Positions 51,417 through 59,944 of a stretch of 64,000 nt of DNA are shown in pieces. The notes under the pieces are model-generated. The model was not told the origin of the DNA, searched no databases, and saw nothing but the letters and a program-made list of their open reading frames with translations. The DNA is from Candidatus Delongbacteria bacterium (GTDB lineage: Bacteria; CAIWAD01): assembly GCA_041675285.1 (NCBI GenBank), contig JBAYTZ010000014.1, positions 1 to 64,000 of the forward strand. Direction: 5' to 3'. The position numbers and the translations under genes are program-made. Within the stretch, counting starts at the first letter, position 1, and each line of letters begins with the position of its first letter.

Positions 51417-51802
51417 AGCACGCCATCCGCACCGCTCTGCTCCTCTTGGTCCTGGTCGGAACCAGCGCCGCCTGGGACGCGCCCGAGCTCATCACGCCCA
51501 TGCTGGGCCAGCGCCACGTCCCCACTCAGGGCACGCTCTTCGCATGGGTGCCCAAGGCCGGTTACCACACCTGGATCTTGCAGGTGGCCGACAACCAGGG
51601 CCTGCTCCACCCCTTTGTGGATGTGGAGACCCATGCCACCAACATGCACTGCCCGACGCCCTTGCCCGCTGCCGCCCACCTTTACTGGCGGGTCCTCTAC
51701 GTCAACGACGAGGGTCAGGTCTACTGGTCCGGCACGGGGCACTTCTGGACCACGCCGGTCATGCCTCGACACATCCCGGCCACCAGCCTGAGCATGGACT
51801 GA
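51413..51802 (+). CDS. Secreted small Fn3-like protein, companion of the C10 protease
   Basis: The product is 129 residues with a signal peptide (KHAIRTALLLLVLVGTSAAW). The mature part (PMLGQRHVPTQGTLFAWVPKAG, WILQVADNQG, LYWRVLYVNDEGQVYWSGTGHFWT) follows the same pattern as the C-terminal beta-sandwich of the protease just upstream, including the xYWR-type strand. Start and protease stop codon overlap by four bases. It might bind the protease or the same ligand. No inhibitor motif is recognised. Confidence 0.65.
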   Translation: MKHAIRTALLLLVLVGTSAAWDAPELITPMLGQRHVPTQGTLFAWVPKAGYHTWILQVADNQGLLHPFVDVETHATNMHCPTPLPAAAHLYWRVLYVNDEGQVYWSGTGHFWTTPVMPRHIPATSLSMD

Positions 51803-51886
51803 CCGCCGCGCCGTGAATCGGCTCATCTGGGGCAGCCGGCCCTGTCCCAACCACCCCTCATCCTGACCCAGCACGAAAGGACCCCA

Positions 51887-52480
51887 ATGCTCCACCATTT
51901 CATGATCGACATCGAGACCTGGGACACGGCGCCCACGGCCGTCATCCGCGCCATCGCCATCGTGGGTTTCAACCTGAACGGCACACTCAATGAGATGACA
52001 CTCGTCGACTGCCGGCGAACCGTGGATGAGCAGATCCAGGCCGGTCGGACCACCAGCGCCGAAACCGTGGACTGGTGGGCCAAGCAGTCGTTCGGGCTGG
52101 GCGACCTGCTGGTGGACACGCGCCATCACGCCACTGACACGGGGATCTACCAGACGGAGATCGTCGAGCCGCGCTGCTTGGCTGACGTGGTGAGAAACGT
52201 CGAGGACGGCCTGATGGCCGAGGACGGCGAAATCCGCGTCTGGAGCCGTGGCCACTTCGACATCACCATCCTGGAGAACCTGCTGCAGGCCCAAGGCGAT
52301 CCGGTCCCCTGGCGCTACAGCCAGGTGCGCGATGTGCGCACCCTTGACGAGATCATCCCACCCGACATGGCCCAGTGGGAGCATCACCCGCTCTCCGATT
52401 GTCTGGCGCAAATCCGGCAAGTGTGCATGGCAATGCGCATGGCCAAGGCCGCCGCCAGCGAAGCGTTCAACACCCATTGA
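51887..52480 (+). CDS. DEDDh-type 3'-5' exonuclease (Rv2179c-like)
   Basis: The product is 197 residues of the DnaQ-like fold. Metal ligands are in FMIDIETWDT (Asp-x-Glu), VWSRGHFDITILENLL (Asp) and WEHHPLSDCLAQI (His-x4-Asp). The TVDWWAKQ segment resembles the small family of stand-alone phage exonucleases (Rv2179c-like). It would trim 3' ends of DNA or RNA. A promoter or start signal between 51803 and 51886 is not obvious. Confidence 0.82.
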   Translation: MLHHFMIDIETWDTAPTAVIRAIAIVGFNLNGTLNEMTLVDCRRTVDEQIQAGRTTSAETVDWWAKQSFGLGDLLVDTRHHATDTGIYQTEIVEPRCLADVVRNVEDGLMAEDGEIRVWSRGHFDITILENLLQAQGDPVPWRYSQVRDVRTLDEIIPPDMAQWEHHPLSDCLAQIRQVCMAMRMAKAAASEAFNTH

Positions 52481-52494
52481 AAACCGGAGCGACC

Positions 52495-52926
52495 ATGAGC
52501 ACCACCCAACCCATCAAAGACATCTGCGCGGCCCACAGCGCGGGGCGCGAACAAGGCCTCGTCATCGAGGAGGCGGACACCCTGGCAGCCAAGGAAATGG
52601 CAAGCCTCATATACGTCAACGACGAACTCCGGCGAGCCTATGTCCTGGGGATCGAATGGGGCCAGGCTGTCCGCCAGCGGGCCATGGCACGCGACGCGGC
52701 CAATCCCCTCAAGGCGCTGGTGGACGCGCGGAAGGCGCTGGCCGATGCAGACATCTCCATCCTCTGCCCGGGCGAAGGTGATGTCGAGCTCGCCAGCGTG
52801 GCCGATTCCATCACCCGGATGGCCACGGCACTCCGCAAGGCCCACCAAGAGATTGCAGCAGCCCACCAGGTCCTGGATGCCGCCGGCGTGCCGCATGTCA
52901 TGCCCTGCCAGGCCAGCCAGAACTGA
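52495..52926 (+). CDS. Hypothetical protein
   Basis: The product is 143 residues, helical, unrecognised (IKDICAAHSAGREQGLVIEEADTLAAKEMA, RMATALRKAHQEIAAAHQVL). The ATG has CGGAG upstream. It is part of the small-gene block after the exonuclease. Confidence 0.5.
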   Translation: MSTTQPIKDICAAHSAGREQGLVIEEADTLAAKEMASLIYVNDELRRAYVLGIEWGQAVRQRAMARDAANPLKALVDARKALADADISILCPGEGDVELASVADSITRMATALRKAHQEIAAAHQVLDAAGVPHVMPCQASQN

Positions 52927-52940
52927 AAGGGCGGACAAGT

Positions 52941-53162
52941 ATGCGATTCGACATCCCCTACTGGTTGAACGACGAACAGCGTGACACGCTGCTGGAGAAT
53001 TGGGATCGCTACCAGGCCATCGTGGTCGCACTCTTAAGCCCGGCCACATCAAGATCAACCCCCATCGATGATGCCGTGCGCTTGACGCTCTCCGAGGCGG
53101 CATGGAAGAAGGATCTGCTGCAGCGGCAGGCTGCGCGCACCACTTCAGGCGGGACTTCATGA
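52941..53162 (+). CDS. Small hypothetical protein
   Basis: The product is 73 residues (MRFDIPYWLNDEQRDTLLENW…), helical, no family recognised. Its stop codon overlaps the start of the next gene by four bases. Confidence 0.45.
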   Translation: MRFDIPYWLNDEQRDTLLENWDRYQAIVVALLSPATSRSTPIDDAVRLTLSEAAWKKDLLQRQAARTTSGGTS

Positions 53163-53629
53163 GCGACACCAAGGCCCAGATGGCCAGGCTCAACGAGCGC
53201 ATGGACAAGGCTGCCGAGTTCATGCGCGAGTTCAAGATTGAAGTCCTGGAACGCATTGAGCGCCTGGAACAGCGCGTCACAACGATCGAACAGGCCCTGG
53301 GCGACCACCTTCGCGAGCACCAAGCCCGGGACGCGGCCAGCCCGCCGCCCAGGCCGCGGGCGCCGCGCGTCGTGCGCACGCCTGGCGGGAAGATCCGGGA
53401 TCCCCTACTGGCAGCACTCAGCGCGCGGAAGGCGGACATCGGGCTCAACACCAGGCAGTTGGCCGGGCTGCTGGGCTACCCCCGGAACACAGTTTCGAAT
53501 TGGCTGAATCGAGTCAATGCGCCGACTCACCCGGGTGACCGCGCGCGCATCCACGAGTGGGTCAGCCTGGCAGAAAACGCGCCGGCGCGTTTGATCCGCG
53601 AGTGGCGAGAGGAGACAGACCGTGGATGA
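53159..53629 (+). CDS. HTH protein with N-terminal coiled coil
   Basis: The product is 156 residues. Residues 1-60 form a coiled coil (ARLNERMDKAAEFMREFKIEVLERIERLEQRV), then a Pro/Arg-rich linker. The C-terminal part has a helix-turn-helix (LNTRQLAGLLGYPRNTVSNWLNRVNAP). The coiled coil suggests a dimer or larger assembly. It is the last gene before the large inverted-repeat region, so that region is a candidate binding target. Confidence 0.7.
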   Translation: MSDTKAQMARLNERMDKAAEFMREFKIEVLERIERLEQRVTTIEQALGDHLREHQARDAASPPPRPRAPRVVRTPGGKIRDPLLAALSARKADIGLNTRQLAGLLGYPRNTVSNWLNRVNAPTHPGDRARIHEWVSLAENAPARLIREWREETDRG

Positions 53630-53662
53630 ACCATGGACCCGAATTCTGGACGTGCCCGATCG

Positions 53663-53741
53663 CAAACCCGGGCAGTCGGGCAGAAATGGAGATTCCGTGA
53701 TACAAACTGACAGGAGTATTTTGCCCGACTGCCCGAGTTTG
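53663..53741. repeat. 20-bp inverted repeat with CGGGCAG repeats
   Basis: CAAACCCGGGCAGTCGGGCA at 53663-53682 and its near-perfect complement at 53722-53741 (one mismatch) flank a 39-base loop. A further CGGGCAGTTCG follows at 53747-53757, so the unit CGGGCAGT occurs several times. Confidence 0.85.
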
Positions 53742-53780
53742 CCTTCGGGCAGTTCGAATACAGGCAACCAACGTGTAGCT

Positions 53781-54006
53781 TTGAAAAAGCCCGAAGTCCT
53801 GCCCAAAGTACATCCCATGGGGGTGTCACCCCCCCCTGAGAAATCAAAAAACCTACCCGCGGGACTCCGCCCGCACGAACTCAGTTTTTTTCTCCTTTTA
53901 AGAAGTAAATGCCAGTGCGGGCAGAGTCCCGCGGGAAGTCGCTTTTTCGTCTTACAGACCCAAGGTGACACCCCTGGGAAAACAGGTTTGGGCGGTCTTT
54001 GGTCTA
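53781..54006. repeat. Large nested palindrome with three arm pairs
   Basis: Inner arms: 53856-53876 (CCCGCGGGACTCCGCCCGCA) and 53915-53935, 20 of 21 pairs. Middle arms: 53814-53830 (CCCATGGGGGTGTCACC) and 53964-53978. Outer arms: about 53790-53808 and 53987-54003, imperfect. The T-rich strips between inner and middle arms also match each other. All arms are centred on the same point near 53896, whose loop is AT-rich. This is one long imperfect palindrome of about 220 bases. Confidence 0.85.
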
Positions 54007-54166
54007 ACACCTCAGGGTGGGAGATTCGTCACTCCCAAGGCGAACGCCGCAATTCCGCCCTAACCGCCGGTCTTCCTCCTGTCCCCCCATGCCGCCGCCG
54101 CGCGGCCGCAGGCGCGCCCCACCACGCCGCGAACGCCATCAGCCGAACCCACGGAAGGATCCTCCC

Positions 54167-55555
54167 ATGACGACGCCACACGCGGCGCCTCTGACGCCCT
54201 GCTGCCCTAACCTGCCCCTCCTGGACCCCAAGCTCCCCGATGGCTTCCAGGTCCACAACGAGCACTGGTCCTTCTCCCGGCTGGACACCTACGCCAGGTG
54301 CCCCCTCGCCTACAAGGCCAGGTACCTCGACCCCCAGATCTACGGCGCCGACTACGTCAAGCCCTTGCCAGACCCCAGTAGCCCGGCCGTCCTCGGCACC
54401 CTCTGCCACCGGACGCTGGAACTCGCCGGACTGACTCTCAAGCAAGCACGCCACATGGGCAGGCTCTTCCGCCAACAGAAGCTCATCCTCGACTGCCTCC
54501 ACCAGGCCTTCCAAGAGAAGCCCGAAAAAGGCGACGTCATCCACACCGGCCAGGTCCTGGCCGATGCCCAGGCCATCCTTGTTGAGTACCTGAAGAACGG
54601 CGACTTCTACGCCGACCAGATCCTCGGCCTGGAGTGGCCCTTTGACTTCGTCATCGAAGACCCCCTGGGAGACATCCGCATCATCGGCTTCATCGACCGC
54701 CTGGAAATGACGCCCGAAGGCGTAGTGCGCCTCAAGGATTACAAGACCAACCGCATGCTCTACACCAAGGACGAGCTCAGGCAGTCCCTCCAGGCCTCCA
54801 TCTACGAGCTGGCCGTCCGCGACAGCGAAGCCCTGGCCGTCACACCCGACACGCCCGTCGACTTCGAGTTCGTCCTCTTGCGCCATGGCCTGTCCCAGCG
54901 AACCACGCGCTCGGAGAGCGACCTGCAGCTGGCCGTCCACCAGATCACCTGCCTCGTCCACCGCTGCGAAGGGTCGCGCACCTTTCCCGCTCAGCTGAAC
55001 AAATACTGCGCCTACTGCGACCACAAGGTCCAGTGCCCCTTTTGGCGGGAAGTGGTCGCACGCGGCCTGCCCCAGGCCCACGTCGGCGCCAGCGATCTGT
55101 CCGCCATCGCCGTCGAATACGAACGCATGACCGACGCCGCCAAGGTCCTCTACGCCCGGAAGGAGGAGATGGCCGACCTCATGAAGATCCACCTCATCGG
55201 AAGCGAGCAGATCGAGACGCCCACACACCTCTTCCGCACCAGCGCCAACAATGAGACCACCTTCAGCGATCCCTTCCGCGTCGCCAAGCTCCTCGCCCAG
55301 GTCTACCACCGGCCCGTCAGTCAGGTCCTGCGACGCATCGGCCGCATCTCCAAGACTGAGTTCGACGCCGTCATGAAAGACGCCGAGCAGCGCGTGACCG
55401 CCACGGCCCTTGCCGAACTGAAGACGGAGCTGGAACCGCTCATCGAGACCATGCCCAACCCCAAACTCCAGGCCTACAAGCGCCCCGTGGAGGCGGAAGG
55501 GCAGCCGGCCAAACGGGTGAAGCGGCCCCAGGTGAAGCGCAGGCTGAAGGTTTGA
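54167..55555 (+). CDS. PD-(D/E)XK nuclease with Cas4-like cysteine cluster
   Basis: The product is 462 residues. Nuclease core: HWSFSRLDTYARCPLAYKARYL (Cys45), LGTLCHRTLELAG (His81), IGFIDRLEM (Asp177), VVRLKDYKTNRM (Asp191, Lys193) and LQASIYELAV. A C-terminal cluster YCAYCDHKVQCPF (Cys281, Cys284, Cys290) together with Cys45 matches the 4Fe-4S arrangement of Cas4/AddB-like nucleases. A 150-residue tail follows. Such enzymes process DNA ends in recombination. The ATG at 54167 has GGAAGGAT upstream. There is no CRISPR array or cas gene here, so a Cas4 role is not implied. Confidence 0.83.
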   Translation: MTTPHAAPLTPCCPNLPLLDPKLPDGFQVHNEHWSFSRLDTYARCPLAYKARYLDPQIYGADYVKPLPDPSSPAVLGTLCHRTLELAGLTLKQARHMGRLFRQQKLILDCLHQAFQEKPEKGDVIHTGQVLADAQAILVEYLKNGDFYADQILGLEWPFDFVIEDPLGDIRIIGFIDRLEMTPEGVVRLKDYKTNRMLYTKDELRQSLQASIYELAVRDSEALAVTPDTPVDFEFVLLRHGLSQRTTRSESDLQLAVHQITCLVHRCEGSRTFPAQLNKYCAYCDHKVQCPFWREVVARGLPQAHVGASDLSAIAVEYERMTDAAKVLYARKEEMADLMKIHLIGSEQIETPTHLFRTSANNETTFSDPFRVAKLLAQVYHRPVSQVLRRIGRISKTEFDAVMKDAEQRVTATALAELKTELEPLIETMPNPKLQAYKRPVEAEGQPAKRVKRPQVKRRLKV

Positions 55556-55738
55556 ACGCGGTCTGAGGGTACTGACAATTGAACCTGACAAGACCTCAAG
55601 TTGATGTCAGATCAAGAAAATTGAGCGGAAAATGAAGCTAGAAACGGTTGGGGATACGCAGCGTGAGCCCGCCGGCCCTGGATGCCCCGGCCGGCCTGTC
55701 TGGAGCTGGGGCAGCTTGACTTCAACGCGGAGGCCAGC

Positions 55739-56452
55739 ATGAAGCCGGAACCGGGGAAAGTGGACACGGGAACCCGCGGGGGATTCGGCCGGTCCCCGCG
55801 CTGCAACCGGGAGCTGGAGGACGGCCGGCTTTGCCGCCAGCCGGTCCCGATGGCGGGCATGCGCTGCTACCTGCACCAAGCCAAGCCGGAGGACCTGGTC
55901 CCGGCGCCGGACTTGCCCGCGGGCGTGGTTGTCCCGTCCCTCTTCCAGGACCCGGCTTGGCAGTTGTCCCTGGTCGGGTTCGTGGCTGACATTTACCGCG
56001 ACTACGCCGGGCTCAATAAAGGCGCGGACCTGCGCCAGATCCTGGCGGCCGGCGCGGCCCACGTGCGGCTGACCTACGGCATGGAGGCTCTGGAGCCGAA
56101 GGACATTGAGCTGCTGTCCAGGGTGGTGGACAGGCACCTGCGCAACCTGCGGGCGACGCCCAAGGAACAGGAGGCCGGCCGGGCCGGGAAGGACGGCAAG
56201 GGTGCCCTGGGTGCCTTGGCTGCCGGCGTCCAGGTGGGCGCCTTGCTGGAACGCGTCCGTGGGGCGCTGTCGCCGGCCCAGCGACGCGCGCTGGCCGCGG
56301 GCCGGCCCATCGCCGGCGCGGAGGTCCTGCAGGCAAACGCGCCGGCTGTGGCCCCGGACGAGGCTGAGGTCTTGGACGACGAGGACGACCTTGGCGTGCC
56401 CAGACCCATCGGCCTGGCGGGCGAGGACCTTCCGCCGGACCCGTTTGCCTGA
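55739..56452 (+). CDS. Zinc-motif protein, possibly terminase small subunit-like
   Basis: The product is 237 residues. Near the N-terminus a zinc motif RCNRELEDGRLCRQPVPMAG-MRCYLHQ (Cys, Cys, Cys, His) resembles the start of several phage proteins found next to terminase genes. The rest is helical (LVGFVADIYRDYAGLNKGADL, IELLSRVVDRHLRNLRATPKEQ) with an Ala-rich and acidic tail ending DPFA. No large terminase is in the window, so function stays open. The ATG at 55739 has GGAGG; an in-frame ATG at 55682 lacks one. Confidence 0.5.
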   Translation: MKPEPGKVDTGTRGGFGRSPRCNRELEDGRLCRQPVPMAGMRCYLHQAKPEDLVPAPDLPAGVVVPSLFQDPAWQLSLVGFVADIYRDYAGLNKGADLRQILAAGAAHVRLTYGMEALEPKDIELLSRVVDRHLRNLRATPKEQEAGRAGKDGKGALGALAAGVQVGALLERVRGALSPAQRRALAAGRPIAGAEVLQANAPAVAPDEAEVLDDEDDLGVPRPIGLAGEDLPPDPFA

Positions 56453-56773
56453 AAACCGCGAAAAAACGTCCAGGATCATGCCGCCCCGCCTTGGGGCGGC
56501 ATTTGTGTGTCAAAGGGATCGCCCACCAGGTGCGTGCGAAAATGTCCGAGAATGGCTGTTCCCGGACGTTGGCGCGGGCATAGAGTGCGTACATCACCTG
56601 CCGGCAGCCTGGCAAACGGGTGGGCCGGGGGGTGGTCTGGCGCAAAGCGGCAGGCCCCGCCGGGGCATCTTGGCTGTAAGGGGTGCTTTTGCGCACGCGT
56701 AGCTGGCCTATATGCAGAAGCTCCAGTGCTATACTCTTCCACCAATCTTGTTGCCTATTCAAGCAGGAAAGCT
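56453..56773. other. Gap between the replication module and the defence-like operon
   Basis: This 321-base gap starts with a terminator-like palindrome (56478-56502) and has a GTCCG/CGGAC dyad near 56543-56566. A TATACT hexamer at 56730-56735 could be a -10 box for the following operon, but no good -35 is seen. There is no gene. Confidence 0.5.
56478..56502 (+). terminator. Terminator-like hairpin closing the replication module
   Basis: ATGCCGCCCC and GGGGCGGCAT form a perfect 10-bp stem with loop GCCTT, 26 bases after the zinc-motif gene. The following TTGTGTG is only weakly U-rich. It likely ends transcription before the next operon. Confidence 0.6.
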
Positions 56774-59700
56774 ATGAGCGACTCCACATCAGGGCGAAGC
56801 CTTTTCATTGTTGACAACAGCGTCTCCAACTGGACTGGAATCCGATATCTAGATGAATGGGCCGGCATCGCCAAATCCTTCGACGTGGCGACCGGCTACT
56901 TCGAGATCGGCGCCCTTTTGGCCCTGGATGGCAAGTGGCAAGGATTGGACAAGCTGCGCATCCTCATGGGGGCGGAAACCACTCAACGCACGCGCCAGGC
57001 GCTGCGCGAGGCGGTCACTTCGCGAGCGACGAATCGGCTGGACAACAGCCTGGAGGAGGAGAAGGATGCCAACCCTTTCCTCCGCGGCGTGCCGGCGATT
57101 CTCGATGCCCTGCGGCGCGGCCAGATTGATGTCCGGGTCTACGACAAGGACAAGTTCCACGCCAAGGCCTACATCACACACGCCAAACTGGAAGTCGTCG
57201 GTTCCCAGGCCCTGGTTGGCTCCAGCAACTTCACTCGACCAGGCCTGACCAAGAACATCGAGTTGAACATCCAGGTCCAGAGCGCGCGGGAAGTGGCGCA
57301 GCTCCAGGAGTGGTTTGAAATCCACTGGAATGACGCCCGTGAGGTGACAGACGCGGTCATTCGCATCATCGAGCGCCAAACGCAGGAGTATGCCCCATTC
57401 GAGATCTATGCCAAGGCCCTTCAGGAGTATTTCCGCGGACATGAGCTGACGGACACTGAGTGGGAAGATGGGCAGTCGCGCATGTTTCCCGTGTTGGATC
57501 GTTACCAGAAAGAGGCCTATTGGAAGCTGCAAAAGATTGCCCATGCCCATGGTGGGGCCTTCCTCTGCGACGGGGTGGGTTTGGGTAAGACTTTCGTGGG
57601 ACTGATGCTCATTGAGCGCTTGATCCTGCACGAGGGCAAGCGGGTGGTGCTCTTCGCGCCCAAGACCGCCAAGGAAGGGGTCTGGGAGCGGGACCTGAAG
57701 CGCTATCTGCCTCACATCGGCGGCATTAGCGGCGGCGCGGATTTCAGCAATCTGGCCGTCTTCAGTCACTCGGACTTGGGACGCAAAGGAGATTTCCCCG
57801 AGCGCTTCCGGCGAATGACGGAGTTGGCCGATGTGGTGATCGTGGATGAGGCGCATCACTTTCGCAACCCCGGCACCCCAGGGGACGCGGATGCAGAAGT
57901 GGAGCCCTCCCGCTACTTCCAGCTCTTCAACCTCCTCGACAACACGCAACGATCCAAGACGCTCTACATGCTGACGGCCACGCCCATCAACAACAGCTTG
58001 CATGATTTCCGGCACATGGTGGAGCTGTTCTCGCGTCGCCAGGAGGATTGGTTCAAGTCCCTGGGCATCCACAACCTGCGTGCCCACGTCAACAAGCTGG
58101 AGCGGGACCTGCGCCAGCGCATGGCGAGTGCAGCTGTGGCAAAAACCCAGTCGACGGAAGTCGCCCTGGGCGAACTGACGACGGAGCTGCAGGAAGTCCT
58201 CGCCGCGGATCCGCTGATCGGTGAGTTGGTGGTCCAGCGCAGTCGCTCCTATGTGCGGGAGAGCCAGTTGCGTGAGCATGGCAAGGCGGCGGTCTTCCCC
58301 GTGCGCAGGCCCCCCCAGGTGGCGGACTACAGCATCCGCAAGAGTTACGGACGCTTGCTGGAGATCTTTGAGCTGGCCTTCCGCAAGGAACACCCGCTGT
58401 TTTCGCTGCCCATGTACTACCCCTTGGCCTTTCCTCGGGTTGAGGATGGCAGCGTGGATCCTTTCGAGGAGAGCCGACAGAAGGAGGTGGTGGGGCTCAT
58501 CCGCACCCAGTTCCTGAAGCGCTTCGAAAGCTCGGTGGCGTCCTTTGAGATTTCCTGCGACCGGCTGTTGAAGAAGCTGCTCGCTTTCCTGGAGATCCAT
58601 TGCGAGACGGAGCGGGAGCGCAGGTTGCTGGAGCGCTGCCTCCTGCAGCACAAAGACGTGCTGGGCTTTGTCCATTCCCGGCAGAGCGAGATCTGGGAGA
58701 GCGAGGCCGGTGAAGAGGGCGAGAGCGACTTGATACCACCCGAGTTCCTGGCCCGGGTGACCAAGCTGGATCGCGCCGAGTACCGCGTGGAAGACATGAT
58801 CCAGGAGACCCTGCAAGATGTGAACCAGATCGCGGCCTTCTTGGAGGAAGCCAGGCATTTCCAGCCCAAGCATGACGACAAGCTGCGTCGGCTGGTGCGC
58901 CTGCTGAAGTCCAAGGAACTGGCGGGACAGAAGGTGCTGGTGTTCACCGAGTACGCCGACACGGCCCGCTACCTGAAGCGCCAATTGCGTGCGGAGGGCA
59001 TTGAAGGCGTCGGTGAGGTGGACGGCGGCACGCCGGGCAGCCGCGCCCAGGTGATTGCCCGGTTCGCGCCCTATTACAACGGACACAGCTCTGCTGAGAT
59101 GGAGGCGGAAGGAGGCGAGATCAGGGTGTTGATTTCCACCGACGTCCTGTCGGAAGGCCTCAACCTCCAGGACGCGTCACGGATGATCAACTACGACATC
59201 CACTGGAACCCCGTGCGCTTGATGCAGCGCATCGGCCGTGTGGACCGCCGCTTGAATCCGGAAGTGGAGGCGCGCCTTCTGGCGGACCATCCCGAGCTGA
59301 AGGGCTCGCGCGGCATCGTCCACTACTGGAATTTCCTCCCGCCCGATGAGCTGAACCAGTTGCTTAGTCTCTACACCATCGTCACGCGCAAGACTCTGCT
59401 GATCTCGCGGACTCTGGGCATTGAAGGCGGCAAGCTGCTTCGGCCGGAGGACATGTACGACGACCTCAAGGTCCTCAATGCCCATGACGCGGCCTACGAG
59501 GGCTCGCGCACCGTGGTCGAGGACTTGCACTTGGAATACCAGGCCTTGCTGGCTGCGATGCCGGAGCTGGAGGCGAAGTTGAAAGCGCTACCGGGGGCTG
59601 TGTTCAGTGGCCGGGAGGCAGTGACAGCAGGTCTACGCGGCGTGTTTTTCTGCTACGCCCTGCCTGCTCTGGACCTGGAGACCGGCGAGTTCAGCCTGAC

Positions 59701-59944
59701 GGCCGGCCCCACCCGCTGGTACTTGGCCGACCTGGAGCAAAACCGCATCCTGGAAGAGCCGGGCGAGATCGTCGAGCATGTGCGCAGCACGCCGGAGACG
59801 GCGCGGCGCTGCCAAATGGATGAGGTCCTGCTAAAGGACTGGCGCGGGCGCGTCGAGAAGCACATCAAGAACACCTACCTCAAGCGCGTGGACGCTCCCA
59901 TCGGCGTCAAGCCGGCTCTGCGTTGCTGGATGGAGGTCAATTGA
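56774..59944 (+). CDS. Helicase with N-terminal phospholipase D-like domain
   Basis: The product is 1,056 residues. Residues about 10-190 form a PLD-like domain: KFHAKAYITH (His129, Lys131) and LVGSSNFTRPGL (single HKD motif, nuclease type). An SF2/Snf2-like helicase follows: FLCDGVGLGKTFVGLMLI near 263-280, VIVDEAHHFRNP near 355, MLTATPINNS, and the C-terminal VLISTDVLSEGLNLQDASRMINYD and QRIGRVDRR near 815. PLD-helicases of this build are common beside DNA methyltransferases in restriction-like and DISARM-type loci. The ATG at 56774 has AGGAAA; the 89-codon longer frame runs through a terminator and is rejected. Confidence 0.87.
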   Translation: MSDSTSGRSLFIVDNSVSNWTGIRYLDEWAGIAKSFDVATGYFEIGALLALDGKWQGLDKLRILMGAETTQRTRQALREAVTSRATNRLDNSLEEEKDANPFLRGVPAILDALRRGQIDVRVYDKDKFHAKAYITHAKLEVVGSQALVGSSNFTRPGLTKNIELNIQVQSAREVAQLQEWFEIHWNDAREVTDAVIRIIERQTQEYAPFEIYAKALQEYFRGHELTDTEWEDGQSRMFPVLDRYQKEAYWKLQKIAHAHGGAFLCDGVGLGKTFVGLMLIERLILHEGKRVVLFAPKTAKEGVWERDLKRYLPHIGGISGGADFSNLAVFSHSDLGRKGDFPERFRRMTELADVVIVDEAHHFRNPGTPGDADAEVEPSRYFQLFNLLDNTQRSKTLYMLTATPINNSLHDFRHMVELFSRRQEDWFKSLGIHNLRAHVNKLERDLRQRMASAAVAKTQSTEVALGELTTELQEVLAADPLIGELVVQRSRSYVRESQLREHGKAAVFPVRRPPQVADYSIRKSYGRLLEIFELAFRKEHPLFSLPMYYPLAFPRVEDGSVDPFEESRQKEVVGLIRTQFLKRFESSVASFEISCDRLLKKLLAFLEIHCETERERRLLERCLLQHKDVLGFVHSRQSEIWESEAGEEGESDLIPPEFLARVTKLDRAEYRVEDMIQETLQDVNQIAAFLEEARHFQPKHDDKLRRLVRLLKSKELAGQKVLVFTEYADTARYLKRQLRAEGIEGVGEVDGGTPGSRAQVIARFAPYYNGHSSAEMEAEGGEIRVLISTDVLSEGLNLQDASRMINYDIHWNPVRLMQRIGRVDRRLNPEVEARLLADHPELKGSRGIVHYWNFLPPDELNQLLSLYTIVTRKTLLISRTLGIEGGKLLRPEDMYDDLKVLNAHDAAYEGSRTVVEDLHLEYQALLAAMPELEAKLKALPGAVFSGREAVTAGLRGVFFCYALPALDLETGEFSLTAGPTRWYLADLEQNRILEEPGEIVEHVRSTPETARRCQMDEVLLKDWRGRVEKHIKNTYLKRVDAPIGVKPALRCWMEVN

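Larger units (their letters stand above)
53630..54166. other. Gene-free, highly structured region
   Basis: This 537-base region is the longest gap in the module. It contains a 20-bp inverted repeat (53663-53741) and a large nested palindrome (53781-54006), plus several T runs. Open frames crossing it have erratic composition, and I do not support any as genes. It could be a replication origin, a control region or the site of a structured RNA. Confidence 0.65.

Noticed and set aside
53622..54170. Plus-strand frame of 182 residues across the palindromic region
   Set aside because: The product changes composition abruptly, and long inverted repeats run through it. A structured non-coding region explains the sequence better.
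54167..55555. Nuclease considered as Cas4 of a CRISPR system
   Set aside because: The cysteine cluster fits Cas4-like nucleases in general, but there is no array and no other cas gene, and the context is a phage-like recombination module.
56849..59086. Minus-strand frame of 745 residues
   Set aside because: It is antisense to the PLD-helicase, whose motifs are complete; composition is typical of a shadow.
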